From positions 26,864 through 90,863 of the forward strand of contig NZ_FNVR01000018.1 in NCBI RefSeq assembly GCF_900108085.1: a stretch of 64,000 nt of DNA. Direction: 5' to 3'. The notes beneath the pieces were generated by a model, which saw only the letters and a list, made by a program, of their open reading frames with translations, was not told the DNA's origin and did no database searches. Positions 34,922 to 44,367 of this stretch are shown in pieces. The translations under genes were made by a program, and so were the position numbers. The stretch comes from Algoriphagus boritolerans DSM 17298 = JCM 18970 (GTDB taxonomy: Bacteria; Bacteroidota; Bacteroidia; Cytophagales; Cyclobacteriaceae). Within the stretch, counting starts at the first letter, position 1; every line of letters begins with the position of its first letter.

Positions 34922-36835
34922 ATGCAAATCACTCCAGGAGAATTACTCGCTCAAATCAATACTCCAGATGACCTGAAGAAATTTCCGAAGGACAAACTTG
35001 TGCAAATCTGTGATGAACTCCGCCAGTTTATCGTGGATAATGTATCCGTTTACGGTGGTCATTTCGGGGCAAGTTTGGGGGTTGTTGAATTGACCGTAGC
35101 ACTACATTATGTGCTCAATACTCCTGAAGACCAATTGGTATGGGATGTAGGCCATCAGGCTTACGGGCACAAAATCCTGACAGGAAGAAAAGATAAATTC
35201 CACACCAACCGGGTTTACGGTGGAATTTCAGGTTTCCCAAAACGAAAAGAAAGCCAATTTGACACCTTTGGTGTGGGGCACTCCAGTACTTCTATTTCGG
35301 CGGCATTGGGAATGGCAGTAGCTTCCAAATACAAAAACTCAAACATCCAGCATGTCGCAGTGATCGGTGATGGCTCGATGACCGGTGGAATGGCATTCGA
35401 AGCCATGAATCATGCAGGGGTGAGTGACACGAATCTCCTGATCATTCTGAATGACAACTGTATGTCCATCGACCCCAATGTTGGGGCATTAAAAGATTAC
35501 CTGACTGACATCACCACTTCGCATACTTACAATAAAGTCAAAGATGAGGTGTGGAAAATGCTGGGCAAATTCAGTAAGTTTGGAAGCAGTGCTCAGGAGG
35601 TCCTCTCCAAAGTAGAAGGAGCGATCAAATCGGCTTTACTCAAGCAAAGCAATCTCTTTGAATCATTAAATCTTCGCTATTTCGGCCCCGTCGACGGACA
35701 CGATGTGAATCACCTCGTTGAGATTCTGAGAGACATGAAGAATATTCCGGGACCTAAAATCCTGCATTGCATTACGGTAAAAGGAAAAGGCTATGCCCCT
35801 GCCGAAAACGGCAATAAAACTACCTGGCATGCGCCCGGGACTTTTGATAAAGTGACCGGAGAAATCTTCAAAAAAGTACCTTCAACTCCCCAAGCCCCAA
35901 AATATCAGGATGTATTCGGGCACACACTGGTTGAATTAGCGGAAATGAACCCAAAAATCATGGGTATCACGCCAGCCATGCCGTCCGGTTCTTCGCTGAA
36001 TATCATGATGAAGGCCATGCCGGATCGTGCCTTTGATGTGGGAATCGCCGAGCAACATGCCGTGACATTCTCTGCCGGTCTGGCTACTCAGGGCTTGGTT
36101 CCTTTCTGTAATATTTATTCCACATTCATGCAGCGAGCCTATGACCAAGTGGTGCATGATGTGTGCCTTCAAAATCTCCCTGTTGTATTTTGCCTCGATC
36201 GAGCAGGTTTCGTAGGTGCGGATGGACCTACTCATCATGGCGCGTATGACATCGCTTATTTCCGCTGTGTGCCAAATCTTGTGGTTTCTTCACCTATGAA
36301 TGAAGAAGAACTTCGAAATCTGATGTATTCAGCTTCCCTTCACGAAGGTCCTTATTCAATCCGATATCCAAGAGGAAATGGGGTGATGCCAGAGTGGAGA
36401 ACTCCATTTCGGTTGATTCCGGTGGGTCAGGGACGAATCGTCAAAGAAGGACAAGATGTGGCTATCCTGTCAATTGGTCATATCGGAAACTATGCGGTGG
36501 AAGCCTGTTCAGTCTTGAGCAAAGAGGGACTTGATCCCGCACATTATGATATGCGGTTTGTCAAGCCACTGGATGAGGAATTGCTGCACGAGATCTTTGG
36601 TAAGTTCAAAAAAGTAGTCACTCTTGAAGATGGCTGTCTGATGGGTGGTTTTGGTTCGGCTGTCCTGGAGTGGATGGTTGACAAGGGCTATTCCGCTCAG
36701 GTGAAGCGGCTGGGTATCCCTGATAAGGTCATCGAACATGGAGAACAAATCGAATTGCATCGTGAGTGCGGTTTTGATCCTGATGGAATTGCTGCTGCGG
36801 TAAGGAGTCTTTCAGAGGTTGTTCGCATTTCTTAA
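34922..36835 (+). CDS. dxs: 1-deoxy-D-xylulose-5-phosphate synthase
   Basis: 637 residues, full length. TPP-binding motif GDGSMTGGMAFEAMNHAG (about 149-166) with NDNCMSIDPNVG; the transketolase-like pyrimidine domain has DVGIAEQHAVTFSAGLATQG and DRAGFVGADGPTHHGAYD; C-terminal transketolase domain from about 495. It condenses pyruvate and glyceraldehyde 3-phosphate to DXP, the first step of the MEP isoprenoid pathway and a TPP-dependent enzyme. Divergent from scpA across 177 bases. The alpha/beta hydrolase follows closely. Confidence 0.97.
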   Translation: MQITPGELLAQINTPDDLKKFPKDKLVQICDELRQFIVDNVSVYGGHFGASLGVVELTVALHYVLNTPEDQLVWDVGHQAYGHKILTGRKDKFHTNRVYGGISGFPKRKESQFDTFGVGHSSTSISAALGMAVASKYKNSNIQHVAVIGDGSMTGGMAFEAMNHAGVSDTNLLIILNDNCMSIDPNVGALKDYLTDITTSHTYNKVKDEVWKMLGKFSKFGSSAQEVLSKVEGAIKSALLKQSNLFESLNLRYFGPVDGHDVNHLVEILRDMKNIPGPKILHCITVKGKGYAPAENGNKTTWHAPGTFDKVTGEIFKKVPSTPQAPKYQDVFGHTLVELAEMNPKIMGITPAMPSGSSLNIMMKAMPDRAFDVGIAEQHAVTFSAGLATQGLVPFCNIYSTFMQRAYDQVVHDVCLQNLPVVFCLDRAGFVGADGPTHHGAYDIAYFRCVPNLVVSSPMNEEELRNLMYSASLHEGPYSIRYPRGNGVMPEWRTPFRLIPVGQGRIVKEGQDVAILSIGHIGNYAVEACSVLSKEGLDPAHYDMRFVKPLDEELLHEIFGKFKKVVTLEDGCLMGGFGSAVLEWMVDKGYSAQVKRLGIPDKVIEHGEQIELHRECGFDPDGIAAAVRSLSEVVRIS

Positions 36836-36845
36836 AAATTTCAAA

Positions 36846-37613
36846 ATGTCTGGTATTCATTTTTTTGAGAGAGGAAAAGGATATCCTTTAGTCCTGATAC
36901 ATGGATTTTGTGAGACAGGAAACATGTGGGCTGATTTTGCTGAAGCGCTTTCCAATGAATTTCGGGTGATCTGTCCTGATTTGCCGGGAATCGCGAATTC
37001 TCCAATTTCAGAAGATCAGATTACTTTGGAGGAAGTAGCGGTCAGTTTGGAGGATTGGATGAAAGTCAATCAAATCGAAAATCCAATTGTTATAGGCCAT
37101 TCATTGGGCGGATATGTTTCCCTTGCCTTATTGGAATTAATGGGCAATCGAATCAAAGCGATCGGTCTTTTTCACTCCACAGCTTTTGCAGATGATGGGG
37201 AGAAAAAGGAGATGCGAAACCGTACCATCACTTTTCTTAGAAAATATGGAGTGGAAAAATTTGTCACCTCATTCGTTCCTCCACTTTTTTCAGAAAACCG
37301 AAGAGCAGAATTGTCCAAAGAAATTGAATTGGCCATTGAGGACGGGAAACGCTCCACGCTGAATGGGCTGATTGCATATGCAGGAGCCATGCGAGACCGA
37401 AAAGAACGTTTGGATATTCTCAAGCTTTATTCCGGGCCAAAATTATTGATCGCCGGAACGGAAGATGCTGCGGTGAAAATTGAATCGAGTCGCGCTCAAA
37501 AAGATGTTTTTTCCCATTATTATGAGCTTCAAGGCGTGGGTCACATGGGAATGGTCGAAAGCAAGGAGGAAACTTTGGAGCTTATCAGAGCCTTTGCTTT
37601 GGAATCACTGTAG
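36846..37613 (+). CDS. Alpha/beta hydrolase
   Basis: 255 residues from the ATG at 36846, 10 bases after dxs; an in-frame start at 36819 would overlap dxs and add nine residues. Oxyanion region VLIHGFCETGNMW, nucleophile elbow GHSLGGY, acid candidate in AGTEDAAVK and the catalytic His in GVGHMGMVE. A soluble cytoplasmic esterase/lipase-like enzyme with unknown substrate. Probably co-transcribed with dxs. Its stop abuts the stop of the convergent fRMsr gene. Confidence 0.9.
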   Translation: MSGIHFFERGKGYPLVLIHGFCETGNMWADFAEALSNEFRVICPDLPGIANSPISEDQITLEEVAVSLEDWMKVNQIENPIVIGHSLGGYVSLALLELMGNRIKAIGLFHSTAFADDGEKKEMRNRTITFLRKYGVEKFVTSFVPPLFSENRRAELSKEIELAIEDGKRSTLNGLIAYAGAMRDRKERLDILKLYSGPKLLIAGTEDAAVKIESSRAQKDVFSHYYELQGVGHMGMVESKEETLELIRAFALESL

Positions 37614-38096
37614 TCAAAGCGTTTTTCCCAAAATCCCCATCAGTTCTTCCAGATACTTCTGGTCGATTTCGTCGAAGTCAGTTAGTTTGTCACTGTCCAC
37701 GTCCAGCACCATGGCGACCTCATTTCCTTTGAATACGGGAACGACTATTTCGGAGCGCGAAGCAGAACTGCAGGCGATATGTCCTGGAAAAGCATCCACA
37801 TCAGGGACGAGTTGCGTTTTGCCCTCTTTCCAAGCTTCGCCACAGACGCCCTTGCCAAAGTTGATCCGTGTACATGCGATTGATCCCTGAAACGGACCCA
37901 ATACTAACTGCTCATTTTTCACTAAGTAAAATCCTACCCAAAAGAAGCCAAATCCCTCTTTCAGAGCTGCAGAAATATTGGCCAAGTTGGCATAGACATC
38001 TTCCTCACCTGTAATCAGTGCTTCGATTTGAGGAATTAGCGCTTCGTATTTTTCAGCCTTAGCAGCTGATTCAGGAATAAATAAGGTCTCAGCCAT
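37614..38096 (-). CDS. msrC: Free methionine-(R)-sulfoxide reductase (GAF-domain fRMsr)
   Basis: 160 residues forming one GAF domain. The three conserved catalytic cysteines are in their family contexts: QGSIACTRI, GKGVCGEAW and GHIACSSASRSEIVVP. The enzyme reduces free methionine-R-sulfoxide, part of oxidative-stress repair. Its start overlaps ribD by 8 bases, so it is translated from the ribD transcript. Confidence 0.94.
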   Translation of the reverse strand: MAETLFIPESAAKAEKYEALIPQIEALITGEEDVYANLANISAALKEGFGFFWVGFYLVKNEQLVLGPFQGSIACTRINFGKGVCGEAWKEGKTQLVPDVDAFPGHIACSSASRSEIVVPVFKGNEVAMVLDVDSDKLTDFDEIDQKYLEELMGILGKTL

Positions 38097-39117
38097 GATG
38101 GTAAACTGTCAAAATATCTTCTCCGATGCAAAGTGATTCAGTGGGCTTTTGGTTCAAAACCGGAGCAGAAATGCCCGCTCCAAATTTGGATTTCCCTGTA
38201 AAAACCCGGGCTTCATCCCAGAGTCCACATTCAATGAATTGAGTCAAAACGCTACTCCCCCCTTCTACGATCAGACTTTGGATTTTTCGAGCGTATAGCT
38301 CAGCAAGTATAGTTGAAATCGAAAAACTGTCTCCTAGATTCATGAAATCAAGGTTTTGATGAGTTTCTGATATTTTGCTATTGAAGCAAATGGTAGGGAT
38401 CGACCCATCGAAGAGTCTCAGGCTCCTTGGCAAATCCAATTTGGAATCCACTACAATCCGTACTGGATTTTTTCCTACCCAATCGCGTACGTTTAGGCTT
38501 GGATCATCATGGAGCGCGGTGTTTTTTCCAACCAAAATTGCATCTTCTTCGGCTCTCCATTTATGGACCAACTGTCGACTTTGAGTCCCGCTGATCCATT
38601 TGGATGAAAAGTCAGTGCGTGCAATAAAACCATCTTCTGTTTGGGCCCACTTCAGGATCACGTAGGGACGTCGCTTTTCGATTTGGGTAAAAAAGCGTCT
38701 GTTTTGCCATTTGGCTTCCTGTTCCAAAATTCCGGTTTCAACTTCAATGCCTGCTTTTTGAAGGATCTCTATCCCTTTTCCACCTACCAGTGGATTGGAA
38801 TCAATCGTTGCGATTACGGCTTTTTTCACCTTTTTATCCACCAAAAGATTGGCGCAGGGAGGTGTTTTTCCCCAATGGGCGCAGGGTTCTAAGGTGACGT
38901 AGACAGTTGATTCGGGAAGCAAATTGGGATTTTCTACAGATTGGATCGCATTGACCTCAGCATGAGGGCCTCCATAGATTTGGTGAAATCCTTCTCCGAT
39001 GATTTGTTCATTATAAACGATGACACATCCGACCATTGGATTTGGGCTTACATACCCTCTTCCGTTTTCGGCAAGCTCCAATGCCCGCCGCATGAATTGT
39101 AGATCCTGTTCGGTCAT
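38089..39117 (-). CDS. ribD: Riboflavin biosynthesis protein RibD (deaminase/reductase)
   Basis: 342 residues. Deaminase domain 1-145 with zinc ligands HAEVNAI and EPCAHWGKTPPCANLL; reductase domain from about 150 (RRPYVILKWAQTEDGFIA, ILVGKNTALHDDPSLNVR, LIVEGGSSVLTQFIE). It deaminates the pyrimidine from GTP cyclohydrolase II and reduces the ribosyl side chain, two early steps of riboflavin synthesis. It sits between a DUF4382 lipoprotein (4-base overlap) and fRMsr (8-base overlap), an odd operon mix. Confidence 0.96.
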   Translation of the reverse strand: MTEQDLQFMRRALELAENGRGYVSPNPMVGCVIVYNEQIIGEGFHQIYGGPHAEVNAIQSVENPNLLPESTVYVTLEPCAHWGKTPPCANLLVDKKVKKAVIATIDSNPLVGGKGIEILQKAGIEVETGILEQEAKWQNRRFFTQIEKRRPYVILKWAQTEDGFIARTDFSSKWISGTQSRQLVHKWRAEEDAILVGKNTALHDDPSLNVRDWVGKNPVRIVVDSKLDLPRSLRLFDGSIPTICFNSKISETHQNLDFMNLGDSFSISTILAELYARKIQSLIVEGGSSVLTQFIECGLWDEARVFTGKSKFGAGISAPVLNQKPTESLCIGEDILTVYHHG

Positions 39118-39905
39118 TTTCTTGTCAAAGTGATTCGCTCCAGTGGTGTGATTTTTCCTGATTCGACGATTACTCCTCTGATGGTATCAGAATTATACCG
39201 GCTGTTTTTTGGGTCGATGTATACATCATAGGTCCCTGGCTCCAGGCGAAACGAAAAATTCCCACTGGTATTGGTGTGTGTGCTGACGGAGTCTTCCCCA
39301 TTTACTGCAAAAATCACCGGTCGGACTTCAGATGGACTGGTCGTACCGGTTAATTCTCCCCTTCCTATATCCGAATAGGCCGAAATTGTAGGATTAAAAT
39401 CCAGGGTAAGCGGTTCAGGATTGGTCACCTGAATGGACTTTTCCAGATCAAAATCCAAGATCAAATCATAGGAAAATCCCTGTTCGAGATTGATGGAAAC
39501 GGGTAAGTAATAGTCGGTAATTCCTTGAGGTAATTCAAGCGGAAAGCGATCTTCATCCAGGTAGAGCGAATTTCGAGTACCCAGCTTCAGGGTGATGCCG
39601 GTGACTATGCCCAGCTGGGTTTCATTTCTGGCGACCGGCAATACTGTCCCTGCTACAAGCTTTGAAATATCCACTTCTTTGTCTCCAGGCTCATACGGCA
39701 GAAAGATTTTCTGAACATCACCTTCTCTTCCATTTGGAATAAGCTCCAGCTCGACTCCCTGAATTTCTACTATCACAGAATCCCATTGAGCTGGCGAATC
39801 GATCAGGAGAATGTTTACCAATGCTTTCGGACTGTTGTCAAAGTCTTTACACGAGCAAACCAAAATCGGAAAAAGTAGGAATAGGATTAATCTCAATTTA
39901 TTCAC
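39114..39905 (-). CDS. DUF4382 lipoprotein
   Basis: 263 residues. Lipoprotein signal with lipobox VCSC (ILVCSCKDF). DUF4382 pattern: ALVNILLIDSPAQWDSVIVEI, a ligand-like EIQGVELELI, then VNIxLEQG and LILDFDLEKSI. A C-terminal carboxypeptidase-regulatory/transthyretin-like beta domain (SGNFSFRLEPGTYDVYIDP) follows. Surface or periplasmic, unknown function. A second DUF4382 lipoprotein lies upstream with a terminator between them, so each may have its own transcript. Confidence 0.88.
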   Translation of the reverse strand: MNKLRLILFLLFPILVCSCKDFDNSPKALVNILLIDSPAQWDSVIVEIQGVELELIPNGREGDVQKIFLPYEPGDKEVDISKLVAGTVLPVARNETQLGIVTGITLKLGTRNSLYLDEDRFPLELPQGITDYYLPVSINLEQGFSYDLILDFDLEKSIQVTNPEPLTLDFNPTISAYSDIGRGELTGTTSPSEVRPVIFAVNGEDSVSTHTNTSGNFSFRLEPGTYDVYIDPKNSRYNSDTIRGVIVESGKITPLERITLTRK

Positions 39906-39960
39906 GCATCAAATTTAGGGCAAAAGTCCTCAATACAAGAAAATTCCTTTTTGGGAATAA

Positions 39961-40003
39961 AAGAAAAATGCCCCCGCAAAGTGTCTAACTTTTTGGGGGC
40001 ATA
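39961..40003 (-). terminator. Intrinsic terminator after the upstream DUF4382 gene
   Basis: Minus-strand stem atgccccc / gggggcat (39969-40003) with an inner caaagt/actttg extension, followed by ttttcttt. It lies 20 bases past the stop of the gene at 40024 and separates the two DUF4382 genes. Confidence 0.9.
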
Positions 40004-40023
40004 TCAGGCATTCGGTTATTTTT

Positions 40024-40830
40024 TTACTTCTCTACAAGCGTAACTGGAGGCACTGTGGTGACCTTTTCTGCCTCAACTACAATTCCATTGACTGTGACGG
40101 GCTCATAGCCCTCATTCGGCATGAAGGTCAGATCGTAAGTTCCGGGTGTAATACCCTGAATGACATAGTTGCCATTTTCATCGGCAAAAGTATTGAGATC
40201 AATTCCGTTTACTGTAACGGTAATCATGACAGGTTGGGCCTCAACCGGCAAAACTTGCCCCTGAACGCCTTGAGATTGTTCAAGGAAAGCACGAAGAACA
40301 GGCTTAAGAATTATGTTTCCGGAGTTTCCTGCTACAACGATGGACTTGGCCATGTCAAAATCAATAATCAGATTGTAAGTATTTCCAGCTTCGAGAGTTT
40401 GATCTACTTTAATTTTTAGGCCGCTTTGCTGTGCACTTGGAGTTTTTAATTCAAATCGTTCTCCATCTTTCGTGAGGTAGTTGTCCTCTCCGAGAATGAG
40501 ACGGATTTGATCGATATTACCTTCAGGAAAGTCCTCAGAACCAAGCAAAAGGGAATTTCCACCAGTCAAATCCAATAGATTGACATATCTGCTGCCTTCA
40601 AAAACTATTTCATTCCAAGAGTCATCATCTTCAGTCATCTCGCTTTCCTCATTTTCGGCCTTTACTCTTAAGGCAAGTACCTCGATCCATACTTCATCGA
40701 AATCTGCTGGCGCATCTACCAGATAGAAGTTTACTCTGGCTTGACCGGATTTAGGACTGTTATTAATATCACAGGCGAAGGCTGCGAACCCTAACAGGAA
40801 TACCGTAAGGTTTTTAATAATAATTTTCAT
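40024..40830 (-). CDS. DUF4382 lipoprotein
   Basis: 268 residues. Lipobox AFACD after a hydrophobic signal (LLGFAAFAC); Asp at position +2 resembles an inner-membrane retention residue in E. coli, although that rule is not reliable in Bacteroidota. DUF4382 signatures: ARVNFYLVDAPADFDEVWIE, an acidic loop ESEMTEDDDSW, YNLIIDFDMAKSIVV, and a C-terminal beta domain with DENGNYVIQGITPGTYDL. Paralogue of the downstream gene at 39114. Function unknown. Confidence 0.88.
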   Translation of the reverse strand: MKIIIKNLTVFLLGFAAFACDINNSPKSGQARVNFYLVDAPADFDEVWIEVLALRVKAENEESEMTEDDDSWNEIVFEGSRYVNLLDLTGGNSLLLGSEDFPEGNIDQIRLILGEDNYLTKDGERFELKTPSAQQSGLKIKVDQTLEAGNTYNLIIDFDMAKSIVVAGNSGNIILKPVLRAFLEQSQGVQGQVLPVEAQPVMITVTVNGIDLNTFADENGNYVIQGITPGTYDLTFMPNEGYEPVTVNGIVVEAEKVTTVPPVTLVEK

Positions 40831-40936
40831 GGGTGTGGTAATTTGGTTTATTCCTACCTAAAATTCAATCACCATGCCAGTTCATCAAAGTTTCCTCAAA
40901 TACCGGATATATCTCAGGAGCTGATTAATTTTGGGG

Positions 40937-42280
40937 ATGATGAAATGGGAAAAGTTGCTGGCTAGTGGCCGTTTTGGTGAAACTCCAAAGTCACTGAATC
41001 TGGATGCCAGCCGCACAGAATTTGAAATAGATTACGATAGAATCATTTTTTCGGCACCTTTCAGGAATCTTCAGGACAAGACGCAGGTTTTTCCGCTTCC
41101 GGAACAGGCCTTCGTACACACCCGATTGACGCATAGCTTGGAAGTTTCGAGCGTTGGCAGATCTTTAGGAAAAGCAGCGGGGGAAATTCTCCTCGAAAAG
41201 TATCACACACTACAGAACTTGGGTATTTCCTCCTCAGCTATTGGCTCGATAGTGGCTGCCGCTGCCCTTACTCACGATATAGGAAACCCTCCTTTTGGAC
41301 ATGCAGGAGAAGAAGCAATTTCGGACTTTTTCAGATTTCATCCTTACGGAAAAGTCTGGGAAAAACACGTCAGAGTAGATCAATGGTCTGATTTGATCAA
41401 TTTCGAAGGCAATGCGCAGGGATTCAGAATGTTGGTCTCCAAGCAGTTTGGTCTAAATCTTACGTATGCAACGCTTGCCGCCTTTACCAAATATCCCCGA
41501 CCAAGTCTTATTCCGCAACGTGATATCGCAAGAAAAAGTCAGAAAAAATTCGGCTTTTTTATCAATCAGCTGCTGGATTTTGAGCTGATGACCGATGCAC
41601 TGGGAATTGAAAAAACCAGCGCGGAATGCTGGGTTAGGCATCCACTTGCATTTTTGGTGGAGGCAGCGGATGACATCTGCTACAACATCATTGATCTGGA
41701 AGATGGCTGCACGATGGGCTTAGTAAGCTTTGAGGAAACAGTTGGTCTTTTAAAGCCGATTTTGGGAGAAAAATTCGACAAGGAAAAACTCAAGGATCGG
41801 ACTCAATCTCAAAACCTTGCAATTTTGCGGGCTATGGCAATCGGTCAATTGATTCGGGAGACTGTAGAAGTTTTTGGTCACTATGAAGAAGGGATGCGCA
41901 AGGGTAATTTTGACAAAGCGCTGACGGAAATTATTCCTTCGGCAAAAGCGCTCGCTTCCATTTCAACTGCATCTGTGAAAAGTATCTACCGCTCCAAGGT
42001 TGTCTTGGAAAAAGAGGCAGCAGGATTTCAGGTGCTGGAAGGGCTCTTGACTGTCTTTTCACAGGCGCTTTATCACCAGTTTTATAGTCCGGAGTCGTTT
42101 TCCGGTCAAGACAAAAGTATTTTGAGATTGCTGCCCGAGGACTTTCCACTTAAAGGCTGGGGCGCTGAAGTCAACCCCTATCCCCTGCTTCGGAATTTGG
42201 TGGATTTTATTTCAGGTATGACAGATAAGTTTGCACTTAATCTATACCGACGTGTCAAAGGGATTTCATTTCCGGGTTAA
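40937..42280 (+). CDS. dgt: dGTP triphosphohydrolase-like HD protein
   Basis: 447 residues from ATG 40937 (MMKWEKLLASGRFG); a second ATG follows immediately and a TTG sits at 40931. HD-domain motifs: FVHTRLTHSLEVSSVG, ALTHDIGNPPFGHAGEEAI and the late Asp in VEAADDICYNIIDLEDG. dGTPases cleave dGTP to deoxyguanosine and triphosphate, controlling dNTP pools and sometimes restricting phage. It could alternatively be a broader-specificity dNTPase. TAATTTTG at 40926-40933 is a perfect -7 word but lacks a -33 TTG. Confidence 0.92.
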   Translation: MMKWEKLLASGRFGETPKSLNLDASRTEFEIDYDRIIFSAPFRNLQDKTQVFPLPEQAFVHTRLTHSLEVSSVGRSLGKAAGEILLEKYHTLQNLGISSSAIGSIVAAAALTHDIGNPPFGHAGEEAISDFFRFHPYGKVWEKHVRVDQWSDLINFEGNAQGFRMLVSKQFGLNLTYATLAAFTKYPRPSLIPQRDIARKSQKKFGFFINQLLDFELMTDALGIEKTSAECWVRHPLAFLVEAADDICYNIIDLEDGCTMGLVSFEETVGLLKPILGEKFDKEKLKDRTQSQNLAILRAMAIGQLIRETVEVFGHYEEGMRKGNFDKALTEIIPSAKALASISTASVKSIYRSKVVLEKEAAGFQVLEGLLTVFSQALYHQFYSPESFSGQDKSILRLLPEDFPLKGWGAEVNPYPLLRNLVDFISGMTDKFALNLYRRVKGISFPG

Positions 42281-42282
42281 AA

Positions 42283-42318
42283 GGGAAAAAAGAAACGGCG
42301 AAGAATCAATCCTCACCG
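42283..42318 (-). terminator. Probable intrinsic terminator after hflX
   Basis: Minus-strand stem cggtgagga / tcttcgccg (two G-U pairs, 5-base loop) followed by tttcttttttccc. It lies between the convergent dgt and hflX genes. Confidence 0.7.
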
Positions 42319-42344
42319 CTAAATTTTGTTTAATCGCTTTAGGC

Positions 42345-43610
42345 TTAATTCAAATTGTCTTTTTCTGACCAGTTAACTACCTCATCTTCGAGGTAATGTG
42401 GATAGATTTTTCGATGCTGTTTTTTTACTTCTACTAATAGAGAAGCTCGAAATTCTTCCACATTTTCGGCAGAGGAGGCAGCCATAAACACCGGCTTAAT
42501 CCCGTTTTTCTTTTCATAGGCATCGCTGAGGGCTTTGAAATCGACATACCGAGTTTCCTGGAGTTCGTGCTCGCTGATGTGCAAGGATTCTTCTTCGGAA
42601 GGCATTTGCTGGACCAAATCGATCTTGTTGAATACCAACAGAACAGGCTTGTCTCCAGCTTTCAATTCATTCAATGTCTGCGTCACCACATTAATTTGAT
42701 CTTCAAAAGCATGATGCGAAATATCCACCACATGCACGAGTAAATCAGCCTCGCGAATTTCTTCGAGCGTGGATTTGAAGGACTCGATAAGGTGAGTTGG
42801 TAATTTTCGGATAAAACCCACCGTATCCGAAAGAAGAAAAGGGATCGTGTCCAATACGACTTTTCGCACAGTAGAATCTACTGTAGCAAACAGTTTGTTT
42901 TCAGCAAGGATATCGGTTTTTGTAATTAGGTTCATCAGGGTACTTTTTCCTACGTTGGTATATCCTACCAAAGCCACGCGAACCACTCCTTTTCTACCTT
43001 TGCGCTGTGTAATACCCTGTTTTTCTATTTCCAGAAGCTTTTCTTTCAGGAGGGTTATCTTTGTACGGATGTCCCTTTTATCCGTTTCAATTTCTTTTTC
43101 ACCTGAACCTCCCCTGGTGCCGGTACCACCTCTCTGACGCTCCAAGTGTGTCCACATGTTGGTCAACCGAGGGAGGAGATATTGATATCTAGCGAGTTCG
43201 ACCTGGGTTTTTGCCTGGGCAGTCTGCGCTCTTTTCAGGAAAATATCAAGAATTAGCAAGGACCTGTCATAGATTTTCACCTTGATTTCATTTTCCAGAT
43301 TTCGCATTTGGGAGGGGCTGAGGTCATCATCAAAAATGACCATATCCACTTCGAAATGCGCGACGTATGCTTTGATTTCTTCCAGTTTACCGGAGCCCAC
43401 AAAAGTCCTGATGTCTGGTTTTTCCATTCGTTGAGTAAATCTGTAAACCGTCTTGGCGCCGAGAGTTTCCGCAAGGAAAGCAAGTTCATCCAAATGTTCC
43501 TCCACTTCCGGATCGCTTTGTTGCTGACGAATCAGTGTGACCAAGATGGCGGTTTCTACTTTGGGAGCGGTGTCGTGAAGTTTTTGGAGTTTCCTTGAAA
43601 ATTTATTCAT
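42345..43610 (-). CDS. hflX: GTPase HflX
   Basis: 421 residues. N-terminal HflX domain (about 1-190, with FVGSGKLEEIKAYV, LERQRGGTGTRGGSGEKEIE), then a TRAFAC GTPase: P-loop VGYTNVGKST, G3 SDTVGFI (in place of DxxG context), G4 FNKID. HflX binds the 50S subunit and splits stalled or heat-inactivated ribosomes. Length and motifs typical. Single gene, convergent with dgt. Confidence 0.96.
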   Translation of the reverse strand: MNKFSRKLQKLHDTAPKVETAILVTLIRQQQSDPEVEEHLDELAFLAETLGAKTVYRFTQRMEKPDIRTFVGSGKLEEIKAYVAHFEVDMVIFDDDLSPSQMRNLENEIKVKIYDRSLLILDIFLKRAQTAQAKTQVELARYQYLLPRLTNMWTHLERQRGGTGTRGGSGEKEIETDKRDIRTKITLLKEKLLEIEKQGITQRKGRKGVVRVALVGYTNVGKSTLMNLITKTDILAENKLFATVDSTVRKVVLDTIPFLLSDTVGFIRKLPTHLIESFKSTLEEIREADLLVHVVDISHHAFEDQINVVTQTLNELKAGDKPVLLVFNKIDLVQQMPSEEESLHISEHELQETRYVDFKALSDAYEKKNGIKPVFMAASSAENVEEFRASLLVEVKKQHRKIYPHYLEDEVVNWSEKDNLN

Positions 43611-43812
43611 AGCAGGTTCTATTCGCTTTGAGAAAGGGCAATTTTAGACAAATGGTTCCTCCAAAAAAATTGGAGCGAATCACGCCGGGTTGATGAGACC
43701 TTGATTTTCAGTTTTTGAAATGCAAATTTGCCTATAATTCCTTAAAGTAGATTAGGATAGTCAATTTGGGAGTAGTTATTTTACCGCTCCAAGCACCAGA
43801 ATTAATTTTCCA

Positions 43813-44367
43813 ATGGCAGAGTTGCGCAGCACTCCAATAGAAGGTCTTCTTGAAATCTTTCCAAGAGTTTTCCACGATAGCAGGGGCTATTTTTTTGAAT
43901 CCTTTCGAATGGATTGGTTTATAAAAGAAGAGATTAGCGTAGACTGGGTACAGGATAATCAGTCTTTTTCCCAAAAAGGAACTGTTCGTGGGCTTCATTT
44001 CCAGGTGGCTCCTTTTGCACAGGCCAAGCTGGTCCGCGTCATCACCGGCAAGGTGCTGGATGTGGTGGTGGATTTGAGGAAGGATTCTCCTACTTTCGGA
44101 GCGCATTTCTCCACGCTGCTAGATGGGGTTAAGCACAATCTGCTTTACATTCCTGAAGGATTTGCACATGGGTTTTCTGTTTTGGAGGATGCGATTTTCG
44201 CCTATAAGTGCTCTAATTATTACCATCAGCCTTCTGAAGGAGGAATCCTTTGGAACGATCCTGTGTTAGGAATTGACTGGCAAATCCAAAGTCCGATAAT
44301 CTCAGATAAAGATCAACTCTGGATGACTTTGGAAGAATTCAAAAATCAAACTAATGGAGGTTTATGA
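43813..44367 (+). CDS. rfbC: dTDP-4-dehydrorhamnose 3,5-epimerase
   Basis: 184 residues. RmlC cupin motifs: IFPRVFHDSRGYFFESF, DNQSFSQKGTVRGLHFQ (catalytic His in GLHFQ), LRKDSPTFG, YIPEGFAHGFSVL and the Asp/Tyr segment WNDPVLGIDW. It epimerises C3 and C5 of dTDP-4-keto-6-deoxyglucose toward dTDP-L-rhamnose for surface polysaccharide. Its TGA overlaps the ATG of the PHP phosphatase gene. The rest of the rml set is not here. Confidence 0.95.
   Translation: MAELRSTPIEGLLEIFPRVFHDSRGYFFESFRMDWFIKEEISVDWVQDNQSFSQKGTVRGLHFQVAPFAQAKLVRVITGKVLDVVVDLRKDSPTFGAHFSTLLDGVKHNLLYIPEGFAHGFSVLEDAIFAYKCSNYYHQPSEGGILWNDPVLGIDWQIQSPIISDKDQLWMTLEEFKNQTNGGL

Noticed and set aside
36819..36845. Upstream start for the alpha/beta hydrolase
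   Set aside because: It lies inside dxs and adds a non-conserved tail; the ATG at 36846 gives normal spacing and a normal N-terminus.
40926..40933. TAATTTTG as a promoter for a leaderless dgt message
   Set aside because: Perfect -7 word but no -33 TTG at a suitable distance and it lies almost on the start codon; likely chance.
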